In this document: positions 53,792-64,000 of the stretch, piece by piece | Layout of the letters: each line of letters starts with the position of its first letter | Position numbering within the stretch: the stretch's first letter is position 1 | Assembly: GCF_002086695.1 (NCBI RefSeq) | Contig: NZ_MVIH01000001.1 | Coordinates: forward strand, 124,001 to 188,000 | DNA from: Mycolicibacterium rhodesiae | GTDB lineage: Bacteria > Actinomycetota > Actinomycetes > Mycobacteriales > Mycobacteriaceae | Direction of reading: 5' to 3' | Length of the DNA stretch: 64,000 nt | The notes under the pieces: model-generated | Told to the model about the DNA's origin: nothing | Database searches by the model: none | Seen by the model: the letters and a program-made list of their open reading frames with translations, nothing else | Position numbers and translations under genes: made by a program

Positions 53792-54847
53792 CTAGTTGAT
53801 CGGTGCGTTGAGCCAGCGAAGGTCGTCGAGGATGCCGCGCGCGGCGACCAGACCCTGACCGGTCTGCCATATCTCGTTGTTGACCACGAAGACGCGGTTG
53901 TCGCGGTTGGCCGACAACTTCCGCCACGGCGCGCTGTCCAGGACCGCGGGCGCCCGATCCTTAGCCGCCGGCGAGGCGAACGACAGATAGATGATGTCGC
54001 CGTCGGCGGCGGAGAGGTCCGGTGACCGGTCCAGATCGGCATTGGAAATCCCGATCTCGATGTACGGCTTATCGGTAAACCGTTGTGCTGCAGGGCGATC
54101 CACTCCGACGTCGGCCAACACCGACGCCGGGAAATTCGCCGCGCCATACACCCGCATCGTGGTGTCGGTGAATTGGACGATGGAGGCCTGGAAGTGCGGA
54201 GCGTCGTTGGCGCCACCCTTCTGTTTGGCCTGCTCGGTGAACCCGCCGATCAGATCGGCCGCGGCCTGGGCTCGTCCGGTCGCCGCGCCGACGGTGCGCA
54301 GGTTGTCCTGCCACTTGGCGCCGGGGGCGTCGGCGAACACGGTCGGAGCGATGGCGGTCAGCTCCGGCAGGGACTGCGGCGTCAACGCCTGCGAGCCGAG
54401 AATCAGGTCAGGTTTGGCGGCCGCGATTGCGCTGAGGTCCGGTGCGCTGCGGGTGCCGGCTGCGGGCACGTTATGGATAACGGTGCCCAGATACGACGGC
54501 TGGCTGGTGGATCCGTCGGGCAGGGCGGCCGCCACGATCCGCGTCTGTAGCCCCAGCGCGCACAGCGCGTCGAGCTCGTCGCCGGCCAGCACCACGATGC
54601 GTTGAGGGTCCGGCGCGGCCGGGTCGAGGCGGGCCGGCTCGGGTGCACACGATTCGTCGGGCCGGCGCTGATTACCCAGCACACCTGCGCTCGCGATCTT
54701 GGTGGTGCTGGTGACCGGGGACGGTACCCCCGGCTGCGCGGCCTTCGGCGGGGTTGTGGAGCACCCGCTGGCGACTGTCATGGCGACCGCGGCCAGCACC
54801 GCGCCGGCGGCCATCACGACACCCGCACGCCCACCACCGATCAGCAC
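53792..54847 (-). CDS. fecB: Iron-siderophore ABC transporter substrate-binding lipoprotein FecB
   Basis: A 351-residue predicted lipoprotein: hydrophobic signal and lipobox VASGC, Cys near 28. The remainder is a FecB/FepB-type binding protein (RIVVLAGDELDALCALG, PDLILGSQALTPQSLPEL, YLSFASPAAKDRA). It would bind ferric siderophore outside the membrane. The GTG at 54847 is the only in-frame start that keeps the signal sequence; the frame is open further up. Corresponds to Rv3044; divergent from ctaD. Confidence 0.9.
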   Translation of the reverse strand: MLIGGGRAGVVMAAGAVLAAVAMTVASGCSTTPPKAAQPGVPSPVTSTTKIASAGVLGNQRRPDESCAPEPARLDPAAPDPQRIVVLAGDELDALCALGLQTRIVAAALPDGSTSQPSYLGTVIHNVPAAGTRSAPDLSAIAAAKPDLILGSQALTPQSLPELTAIAPTVFADAPGAKWQDNLRTVGAATGRAQAAADLIGGFTEQAKQKGGANDAPHFQASIVQFTDTTMRVYGAANFPASVLADVGVDRPAAQRFTDKPYIEIGISNADLDRSPDLSAADGDIIYLSFASPAAKDRAPAVLDSAPWRKLSANRDNRVFVVNNEIWQTGQGLVAARGILDDLRWLNAPIN

Positions 54848-54964
54848 GACGCCGACGGTAACACCTGGCTGTCGTAGGGTGGCTGAGCTGCGGCTCAAGG
54901 TGTACCGGTGACAAATACGACAGAATGTAGGACCCACAGCCCATTGGCGGCGACGGGCGGCTAG

Positions 54965-58012
<3,048 letters not shown>

Positions 58013-58037
58013 GTAGGCCTTCGTCGAGATCGACGTG

Positions 58038-58055
58038 GCGGCTGAATTCAGCCGC
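58038..58055. promoter_or_regulatory. Perfect 18-bp palindrome after serB2
   Basis: GCGGCTGAA-TTCAGCCGC. First of three stacked inverted repeats between the convergent serB2 and MocR genes. Confidence 0.5.
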
Positions 58056-58075
58056 TCGGCGCGCTCACGCGCGGT

Positions 58076-58131
58076 CGACAGTAACCCCACGGCGGACATC
58101 AGCGTGGATTCCCGCCATGGCGTTACTGTCG
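58076..58131. terminator. Long imperfect hairpin between serB2 and the MocR gene
   Basis: Ten-base arms CGACAGTAAC and GTTACTGTCG, then CCA/TGG and GGCGG/CCGCC inside, each set separated by a 1x1 mismatch; 18 pairs, loop 16. GCGCACAC-G-GTGTGCGC follows at 58132-58148. Likely a shared terminator for convergent genes. Confidence 0.6.
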
Positions 58132-58168
58132 GCGCACACGGTGTGCGCTCAGGCCAGTAGTTCCGTCC

Positions 58169-59614
58169 CTAGATCACCACGGCCGTCGACTCGACGGTCG
58201 CCGAGCCGGTGATGCTGCGCCACGCCCGGCCGAGCAGCTCGATGGCCTGCGTCAGCTCGTCCTCGGGCAGCGCGAACGGAACACGGACAAAACGCTCCAG
58301 TGTGCCGTCCACCCCGAAGCGGGGTCCGGGCGGCAACTCGACGCCGAGCCGGGAGGCGGACGCGCACATCGCCGAACTCACCGGAGCGGGCAGCTGCACC
58401 CACAGCGACATGCCGCCGGTGCCCGGCAGTGGACGCCACTCTGGCAGGTGTTGCTCAAGCAGTTCGAGTAGCAGCGTCCGTCGCCCGCGCAAAATCTCCC
58501 GACGTTCGGGCAATACCTCGTCGGCCTGATGCGTGAGAAGCCTTGCCGCAGCGAGCTGTTCGACCACCGAGGTGCCCAGGTCGATCGACGGGCGGACAGC
58601 CCGGATGGTGGCGAGCACGCTCGGCTCGGCGCGGATCCAGCCGATGCGCATCCCGCCCCAGAACGACTTCGACATCGATCCGATCGTGATCATCAGGTCG
58701 GTGCGCGCACTCATCCAAGCGGCGACCGGCGGCGGCACCGGCTCGTCGATCCAGACGTCGGTGAGCGTTTCGTCGACCACCGTGCGGGTGCGTGTCTCGG
58801 CGACGATGTCGCAAATTCGCTTGCGGTCCGCCGGCGGCATCGAGAACCCTGTCGGATTGTGATTGTCAGGCACCAGATAGGCCAGAGTCGGGGCGAGTTG
58901 TCGTACCGCGGCGTGCAGGGCGTCGAGTTCCCAACCCTCCCTTGTCATTGCCACCGGCACGGGCCGGGCGCCCGCGGTCGCGATCGCGCTGAGCGCCCCG
59001 TGATAGGTGGGCTGCTCGACGAGTACGCGATCACCGGGCTGCACGTAGGTCGCCAGGATCAACGCAATCGCGTGCTGGGCGCCGCTGGTGACCATGATTT
59101 GGTCGGCCTCGGTGGGAAGCCCTCTGGCGCAATAGCGTTCGGCGATCGCTGTGCGGAAGGGCACGATCCCGCGCATGTCGTGACCGGTCTGCTGCAGGTA
59201 ACCGGCGGATTCGCGGGCTGCCTCGGCGAAGGCGTCCTGCACCGCGCTGGCCGGGGCGGCCAGAGCGGCCGCCGCCAGGTTGATCGCGGCCGGTGTCGCG
59301 CTCGGCACACTGACCGGGGTGTGGGGGAGCGCAACTGTGCTGCGGGCGCCGCGGCGGGCATGCAGGTAGCCGCTCTCGCCCAGTTCCGCATACGCGGCTG
59401 TGACGGTGGTCCGCGAGACCCGCAGCGCTTCGGCCAGCACGCGCTCGCTGGGCAGCCGCGAACCGACCGGCAGCCGGCCGTCGACGATCAGCATCCGCAG
59501 CCCGTCGGCCAACGCCTGGTAGCTGGGGCCACTTCTGCTGGAGGTACGCCAGTTGCCCAACTCTCGGACCAAAAGGTCCGGGTCGAGAGTTCTGGCCTTC
59601 ATCGTCGTCGCCAT
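58169..59614 (-). CDS. MocR/PdxR-type PLP-dependent transcriptional regulator
   Basis: A 481-residue GntR-aminotransferase fusion. Winged HTH SRLPSERVLAEALRVSRTTVTAAYAELGESGYL lies at about residues 55-88; from 110 it is a fold-I aminotransferase-like domain, with PDNHNPTGFSMP and the PLP Lys in GSMSKSFWGGMRIGW. MocR proteins sense PLP or amino compounds. ATG at 59614. Divergent from a small ORF and a YczE membrane protein, the classic MocR-YczE pairing. Confidence 0.9.
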   Translation of the reverse strand: MATTMKARTLDPDLLVRELGNWRTSSRSGPSYQALADGLRMLIVDGRLPVGSRLPSERVLAEALRVSRTTVTAAYAELGESGYLHARRGARSTVALPHTPVSVPSATPAAINLAAAALAAPASAVQDAFAEAARESAGYLQQTGHDMRGIVPFRTAIAERYCARGLPTEADQIMVTSGAQHAIALILATYVQPGDRVLVEQPTYHGALSAIATAGARPVPVAMTREGWELDALHAAVRQLAPTLAYLVPDNHNPTGFSMPPADRKRICDIVAETRTRTVVDETLTDVWIDEPVPPPVAAWMSARTDLMITIGSMSKSFWGGMRIGWIRAEPSVLATIRAVRPSIDLGTSVVEQLAAARLLTHQADEVLPERREILRGRRTLLLELLEQHLPEWRPLPGTGGMSLWVQLPAPVSSAMCASASRLGVELPPGPRFGVDGTLERFVRVPFALPEDELTQAIELLGRAWRSITGSATVESTAVVI

Positions 59615-59619
59615 TTGCA

Positions 59620-59659
59620 AGCCAGTATGAGTCAACTGGCTATTGATGAGCAAGCCAGT
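59620..59659. promoter_or_regulatory. MocR operator candidate
   Basis: AGCCAGT (59620-59626) and ACTGGCT (59635-59641) form an inverted repeat; a third copy AAGCCAGT follows at 59652-59659 as a direct repeat. Such inverted plus direct repeats are typical of MocR/PdxR binding regions. Confidence 0.6.
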
Positions 59660-59679
59660 CCGTCGGAAGTATGGTTCAC

Positions 59680-59847
59680 ATGAGTACCTGGTTTTCTCGA
59701 GTGGCCTCCCGCCTCGCGACCCTCCTCGACCCCGGCCACGGCCCGTGGAATCCGTCCTCGACAGGATGGGACGACGTCGACGCCGACGCGCGCCGGATGC
59801 GCGCGGATCTCGACGCACTGCGCGTGCGGTTCTCCGACCACCGGTGA
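59680..59847 (+). CDS. 55-residue hypothetical protein
   Basis: A small protein, MSTWFSRVASRLATLLDPG at its start and RRMRADLDALRVRFSDHR at its end: an amphipathic N-terminal segment, then an acidic loop and a helix. GGAAG lies upstream. It overlaps the YczE gene by four bases (GTGA), a sign of real coupled translation. No family recognised. Confidence 0.65.
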   Translation: MSTWFSRVASRLATLLDPGHGPWNPSSTGWDDVDADARRMRADLDALRVRFSDHR

Positions 59848-60557
59848 GTGCGGCGCTGCGCGGGTTCGCCCTGCTGACCGGCCTCACCGGCTACGGCCTT
59901 TCGATGGCGATGATGGTGCGCGCCGGGCTCGGCCTCGATCCGTGGGACGTGTTCCACCAGGGGCTGACCCGGCACACACCGATGACCATCGGGGTGGCCT
60001 CGGCGGTGGTCGGTGTCGTTGTGTTACTGGCCTGGATCCCGTTGCGCAACAGGCCCGGTATCGGCACGGTCGCCAACGTCGTCGTCATCGCGGTCACCGT
60101 CGACGCCGGACTGGCCGTGCTGACCGCACCCGAGTCGGTACCGGCCCGAATCGCCCTGATGCTGGGAGCGGTTCTGCTCAACGCGGTGTCGACGGTGCTG
60201 TACGTGGGCGCCGGTCTTGGGCCAGGTCCCCGTGACGGCCTGATGACGGGACTGGTTGCGCGGACCGGTGTTTCGGTACGCGTGGTGCGCACCGCGATCG
60301 AAGCCACCGTGCTGGCGGTGGGCTGGCTGCTGGGCGGGAGCGTGGGAGTCGGGACCGTCATCTACGCCTTTGGCATCGGGCCGATGGTGCAGCTGGTCCT
60401 GCGCGTCACCCCGAAACCCGTCCTGGCTGCGAGCGGGTGGGCGAACATCCTCGAGAAGAGTCGAAAACGCAGCGACCCCAGGCGTGCAGACGCCGGTGAA
60501 TACGGCACGATGGTGCAGTGCCCGATGCCGCCGACGAGGTCGACCCCGACCTGCTGA
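59844..60557 (+). CDS. YczE family membrane protein
   Basis: A 237-residue protein with about five membrane segments: FALLTGLTGYGLSMAMMVRAGLGLDPWDVFHQGLT and VLYVGAGLGPGPRDGLMTGL are YczE/YitT hallmarks. The family lies beside MocR regulators and is thought to move a B6 vitamer or amino compound. GTG start in a GTGA overlap with the small ORF. The last 13 codons overlap the ABC ATPase gene. Confidence 0.87.
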   Translation: MSAALRGFALLTGLTGYGLSMAMMVRAGLGLDPWDVFHQGLTRHTPMTIGVASAVVGVVVLLAWIPLRNRPGIGTVANVVVIAVTVDAGLAVLTAPESVPARIALMLGAVLLNAVSTVLYVGAGLGPGPRDGLMTGLVARTGVSVRVVRTAIEATVLAVGWLLGGSVGVGTVIYAFGIGPMVQLVLRVTPKPVLAASGWANILEKSRKRSDPRRADAGEYGTMVQCPMPPTRSTPTC

Positions 60558-61354
60558 TCGACTTCCGGAAAGTATCGCTGCGCCGCGGGGGCCGGGTCCT
60601 GGTCGGACCCATCACCTGGCAGGTCGAACTCGACGAACGCTGGGTCGTGATCGGCCCCAACGGTGCAGGCAAGACCTCGCTGCTGCGGATGGCGGCCGCG
60701 ATGGAACATCCGTCGTCCGGCATCGCCTATGTGCTCGCCGAGCGGCTGGGCCGCACCGACATGGCCGAGTTGCGCCAGCGCGTGGGGCTGAGCAGCGCGG
60801 CACTCGCGCAACGGGTGCCCGACGACGAACTGGTCCGCGATCTGGTCGTCTCGGCCGGGTACGCCGTGTTGGGCCGGTGGCGGGAGAACTACGACGAGAT
60901 CGACTACGCCCGTGCCGTGGACACGTTGGAGAGCGTCGGCGCCGAACATCTGGCCGATCGGACCTACGGCACGCTGTCGGAGGGTGAACGCAAACGGGTG
61001 CTCATCGCCCGCTCGCTGATGACCGACCCCGAGTTGCTCCTGCTCGACGAGCCCGCAGCCGGGCTGGATCTCGGCGGCCGCGAAGAGCTGGTGGCCCGGC
61101 TGGCCGATCTTGCCGCCGACCCCGATGCACCCGCGCTGGTGCTGGTCACCCACCACGTCGAGGAGATCCCGCCGGGCTTCAGCCACTGCCTGATCCTGTC
61201 CGAGGGCCAGGTGGTGGCCGGTGGACTGCTGCGTGACACCCTGACGGCGGAGAACCTGTCCACCGCATTCGGGCAATCGATTGCGCTGGATGTCATCGAC
61301 GGCCGCTACTTCGCCCGACGCGTGCGGAGTCGCGCGGCCCACAGGAGGCGCTGA
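60518..61354 (+). CDS. ABC transporter ATP-binding protein
   Basis: A 278-residue ABC ATPase: Walker A GPNGAGKTSLL, signature LSEGERKRVLIARSL, Walker B LLLLDEPAAGLD, switch VTHHVEEIP. It resembles the ModF/YlmA type. No permease gene is adjacent, so it may act alone or with a distant partner. Starts at GTG inside the YczE gene; ends in TGATG overlap with NUDIX. Corresponds to Rv3041c. Confidence 0.88.
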   Translation: MPDAADEVDPDLLIDFRKVSLRRGGRVLVGPITWQVELDERWVVIGPNGAGKTSLLRMAAAMEHPSSGIAYVLAERLGRTDMAELRQRVGLSSAALAQRVPDDELVRDLVVSAGYAVLGRWRENYDEIDYARAVDTLESVGAEHLADRTYGTLSEGERKRVLIARSLMTDPELLLLDEPAAGLDLGGREELVARLADLAADPDAPALVLVTHHVEEIPPGFSHCLILSEGQVVAGGLLRDTLTAENLSTAFGQSIALDVIDGRYFARRVRSRAAHRRR

Positions 61355-62175
61355 TGAGCGACAAACCCGAACCGCTGCCGGTCCGCCCGGCGGCCACGGT
61401 CATGCTGATCCGCGACACCCCCGCGGACGGCGTCGAGGTCTTCCTGATGCGCCGGCACCGCGCGATGGAGTTCGCCGGCGGGGTCATGGTGTTCCCGGGC
61501 GGCGGTGTCGACGACCGCGACCGCAACTCCGACATCGACTGGTACGGGCCTGGCCCGGACTGGTGGGCCACCCGCTTCGGCATCGACGAGGACCTCGCCG
61601 AAGCGCTGGTGTGCGCGGCGGCCCGCGAGACGTTCGAGGAGTCCGGCGTGTTGTTCGCCGGGCCTGCCGACGATCCGGACGGCATCGTCGCCGATGCGTC
61701 GGTCTATCGCGAGGCGCGCGGGGCCCTTGTCGACCGGAGCCTGTCGTTCTCGGACTTCCTGCGCCGGGAGAAGCTGGTACTGCGTGCCGACCTGCTGCGA
61801 CCGTGGGCCAACTGGGTCACCCCCGAAGAGGAGCGCACCCGCCGCTACGACACCTATTTCTTCGTCGGCGCCCTGCCCGAAGGCCAGCGGGCCGACGGCC
61901 ACAACACCGAATCCGATCAGGCGGCCTGGACCAGTCCGGAGGCTGCCATCGAGGACTTCGCCGGCGGGCGGTCCTTCCTGCTGCCGCCGACCTGGACGCA
62001 ACTGGACTCGCTGGCCGGGCGCAGCGTCGACGAGGTGTTGACGCTGGAGCGTCAGATCGTGGTCGTTCAGCCCAATCTGGCTGTGCACGAGGGTAATTGG
62101 GAGATCGAGTTCTTCAACAGCGATCGATACAACGAGGCCCGTAATCGGCGTAGCCCATCGGGTTACGGGGGGTAG
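61354..62175 (+). CDS. NUDIX hydrolase family protein
   Basis: A 273-residue protein. The Nudix box is split as GGVMVFPGGGVDD and AARETFEESGVLFAG, the form seen in NUDT19/CoA-pyrophosphatase-like proteins. It may hydrolyse CoA or acyl-CoA esters. ATG overlaps the ABC stop by one base with AGGAGG upstream. Corresponds to Rv3040c, one gene before echA17. Confidence 0.87.
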   Translation: MSDKPEPLPVRPAATVMLIRDTPADGVEVFLMRRHRAMEFAGGVMVFPGGGVDDRDRNSDIDWYGPGPDWWATRFGIDEDLAEALVCAAARETFEESGVLFAGPADDPDGIVADASVYREARGALVDRSLSFSDFLRREKLVLRADLLRPWANWVTPEEERTRRYDTYFFVGALPEGQRADGHNTESDQAAWTSPEAAIEDFAGGRSFLLPPTWTQLDSLAGRSVDEVLTLERQIVVVQPNLAVHEGNWEIEFFNSDRYNEARNRRSPSGYGG

Positions 62176-62178
62176 GCC

Positions 62179-62892
62179 GTGCGCGAGTTCGTCAGCATCC
62201 ACGTCGGCGAGCAGCACCCCCGAGTCGGCGTGCTGCTGGTGTCACGCCCACCGACCAACGCGCTGACCAGGCAGACGTACCGCGAGCTCATCGATGCGGC
62301 CGCCGAGGTGGCCCAGCGCGCCGACATCGCGACGCTGATCCTGTTCGGTGGCCACGAGATCTTCTCCGCCGGCGACGACGTCCCCGAACTGCGCACGCTG
62401 AACCGCGCTGAGGCCGAGCACGCCGACCTGCTGCGCCGCGATGCGCTCGATGCGGTGGCAGCGATTCCCAAGCCGACGGTCGCGGCGATCACCGGCTACG
62501 CGTTGGGCGCCGGGTTGAGCCTGGCGCTGGCCGCCGACTGGCGGGTCAGCGGTGACAACGTCAAGCTGGGCGCCACCGAAGTCCTGGCCGGCCTGGTGCC
62601 CGGCGGTGGCGGAGCCCAGCGGCTGGCCGGCGCAATCGGGCCGGCGCGGGCCAAGGAACTGGCGTTCAGCGGCCGGTTCGTCGACGCCAAGGAGTCACTG
62701 GCGCTCGGACTCATCGACGAGATGGTGGCCCCCGACCATGTCTTTGACGCCGCCGCGGCGTGGGCGGGCCGGTTCGTCGACGCCGAGCCGAGCGCGCTGG
62801 CGGGCGCCAAAGCCCTCATCGACGGCCGGCTCGACGCCCGTGAGCAGGCCGAACGCTACGGTGAGGTCTTCGCCACCGGCGATGGCGGTTAG
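62179..62892 (+). CDS. echA17: Enoyl-CoA hydratase EchA17
   Basis: A 237-residue crotonase. The oxyanion loops are [16 protein letters not shown] and [53 protein letters not shown] is the family helix region. Acts on enoyl-CoA in beta-oxidation or related steps; one catalytic Glu is less clear. GTG start three bases after the NUDIX stop. Matches Rv3039c by order. Confidence 0.9.
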   Translation: MREFVSIHVGEQHPRVGVLLVSRPPTNALTRQTYRELIDAAAEVAQRADIATLILFGGHEIFSAGDDVPELRTLNRAEAEHADLLRRDALDAVAAIPKPTVAAITGYALGAGLSLALAADWRVSGDNVKLGATEVLAGLVPGGGGAQRLAGAIGPARAKELAFSGRFVDAKESLALGLIDEMVAPDHVFDAAAAWAGRFVDAEPSALAGAKALIDGRLDAREQAERYGEVFATGDGG

Positions 62893-62901
62893 GCTGCCCT
62901 G

Positions 62902-63900
62902 ATGACGACCAAGGACTCCGGCACCCTGCCCGATGTCGCGGGCGACCCCGCTCCGATACCGCACGCCACGGCGGAACAAGTCGAGGCCGCGCTCAAGGAC
63001 AGCAAGCTGGCCCAGATCCTGTACCACGACTGGGAAGCCGAGAGCTACGACGACAAATGGTCGATCTCGTACGACAAACGCTGCGTGGACTACGCCCGCA
63101 ACCTCTTCGACGCCACCGTGCCGCCCGAGGAGCTGCGTGAGCTGCCCTACGACCGCGCACTGGAGCTGGGCTGCGGCAGCGGCTTCTTCCTGCTCAACCT
63201 GATCCAGGCGGGTGTGGCCCGGCGCGGCTCGGTGACCGACCTGTCGCCGGGCATGGTCAAGGTCGCCACCCGCAACGGCGAGAACCTGGGCCTGGACATC
63301 GACGGCCGGGTCGCCGACGCCGAAGGCGTCCCCTACGAGGACAACACGTTCGACCTCGTCGTCGGGCATGCCGTGCTGCACCACATTCCCGATGTCGAGA
63401 AGTCGCTGCGTGAAGTCGTGCGGGTGCTCAAGCCGGGCGGCCGGTTCGTGTTCGCCGGTGAGCCGACCAGCGTCGGCAACACCTACGCCCGCTCCCTGTC
63501 GACGCTGACCTGGCGGGTCGCCACCAACGCCACCAAGCTGCCCGGCCTGCAGGGCTGGCGACGGCCGCAGGCCGAACTCGACGAGTCGTCGCGCGCGGCG
63601 GCGCTGGAGGCGGTCGTCGACCTGCACACCTTCGATCCCGAAGACCTCGAGCGGATGGCCCGCAGCGCGGGCGCCGTGGACGTGTCGACCTCGACCACGG
63701 AGTTCACCGCCGCGATGCTCGGCTGGCCGCTGCGCACGTTCGAGGCGGCCGTGCCGCCCGGAAAGCTGGGCTGGGGCTACGCCAAGTTCGCCTTCAACAG
63801 CTGGATCGGGCTGAGCTGGGTGGACGACAACCTTTGGCGGCGCGTCGTGCCGAAGGGCTGGTACTACAACGTCATGATCACCGGGGTCAAACCGTCCTGA
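62902..63900 (+). CDS. SAM-dependent methyltransferase
   Basis: A 332-residue class I methyltransferase: motif I LELGCGSGFFLLNLIQAG, DLSPGMVKVA, GRVADAEGVPYEDNTFDLVVGHAVLHHIPD. The N-terminal 60 residues and C-terminal 120 are extra to the core. Substrate unknown. Ten bases after echA17; corresponds to Rv3038c. Confidence 0.88.
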   Translation: MTTKDSGTLPDVAGDPAPIPHATAEQVEAALKDSKLAQILYHDWEAESYDDKWSISYDKRCVDYARNLFDATVPPEELRELPYDRALELGCGSGFFLLNLIQAGVARRGSVTDLSPGMVKVATRNGENLGLDIDGRVADAEGVPYEDNTFDLVVGHAVLHHIPDVEKSLREVVRVLKPGGRFVFAGEPTSVGNTYARSLSTLTWRVATNATKLPGLQGWRRPQAELDESSRAAALEAVVDLHTFDPEDLERMARSAGAVDVSTSTTEFTAAMLGWPLRTFEAAVPPGKLGWGYAKFAFNSWIGLSWVDDNLWRRVVPKGWYYNVMITGVKPS

Positions 63901-64000
63901 CCTTTCGGCGCGACGACGTCACCTACCTCACCGGTGACGCCGGGGTGGCGGCGCTGGCGGAGGTGGCGTGCTATCGGCTGACCGATGCCAGCCGGCTCGC
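63897..64000 (+). CDS. Partial SAM-dependent methyltransferase-like gene (THUMP-like, Rv3037c type)
   Basis: A frame that leaves the window after 34 codons. It reads (L)TFRRDDVTYLTGDAGVAALAEV and continues LTDASRL, as Rv3037c-type proteins begin. The only start that fits this reading is CTG at 63897-63899, overlapping the previous TGA; the next GTG would cut into the conserved start. Truncated by the window end. Confidence 0.55.
   Translation, partial: MTFRRDDVTYLTGDAGVAALAEVACYRLTDASRL

Noticed and set aside
61354..62175. MutT-type mutation-avoidance enzyme
   Set aside because: The split Nudix box and 273-residue length fit the CoA-type NUDT19 group better than MutT.

Overview
The window is high-GC actinobacterial DNA that reads as a rapidly growing mycobacterium (Mycolicibacterium-like). 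The evidence is GTG/TTG starts, likely leaderless promoters, many FadE, SDR and TetR genes, and a gene order that (as I remember the reference) follows Mycobacterium tuberculosis Rv3063 back to Rv3037c in reverse. The recognisable chain is cstA, ligB, fadE22, cyp136-TetR-SDR, dinP-TetR, FMN reductase, nrdHIE, TetR-monooxygenase-nrdF2, adhC, fecB, ctaD, serB2, ABC ATPase, NUDIX, echA17 and two methyltransferases. No rRNA, tRNA, CRISPR array, prophage or transposase was seen.

Region by region. 1-7130: secreted Pro/Ala-rich protein, SulP transporter, SOUL haem-binding protein, SDR, a coupled pair of acyl-CoA dehydrogenases and a P-loop kinase. 7145-14425: YbdD-CstA, a GNAT-AAA fusion, an FAD oxidoreductase bracketed by direct repeats, and LigB. 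14477-25905: molybdopterin oxidoreductase, SDR, FadE22, a duplicated zinc-peptidase lipoprotein, an epimerase, a MASE1-GAF-PP2C phosphatase coupled to a phosphotransferase, a 45-aa zinc-ribbon protein, and a stand-alone LeuA-type regulatory domain behind a Val/Leu leader peptide and a large hairpin. 25913-34643: CYP136 cluster, DinB2, redox enzyme and the class Ib ribonucleotide reductase genes. 34676-43041: an accessory block including a dioxygenase/NIPSNAP/TetR/SDR cluster with its own repeated operator. 43193-46616: TetR, Baeyer-Villiger-type monooxygenase, nrdF2. 46698-51836: permease, P1 peptidase, TetR, orphan YrbE, hydrolase. 51911-58012: DUF3349, adhC, YciI, fecB, ctaD, serB2. 58169-64000: MocR/YczE divergon and the ABC-NUDIX-EchA17-methyltransferase run.

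How the genes work together. NrdH/NrdI/NrdE and the distant NrdF2 form one class Ib ribonucleotide reductase and carry the same phased pair of NrdR-like boxes. CtaD belongs to the terminal oxidase, FecB handles ferric siderophore and SerB2 makes serine. The many FadE, EchA and SDR genes point to lipid or sterol catabolism. Several TetR genes sit beside clear palindromes, so local regulons can be proposed. The most unusual items are the leader-peptide attenuator with a free LeuA-like domain, the 1.7-kb repeat-bracketed flavoenzyme insertion whose product ends in a shortened NTF2-like domain, a three-site TetR regulon, and several long imperfect intergenic hairpins.
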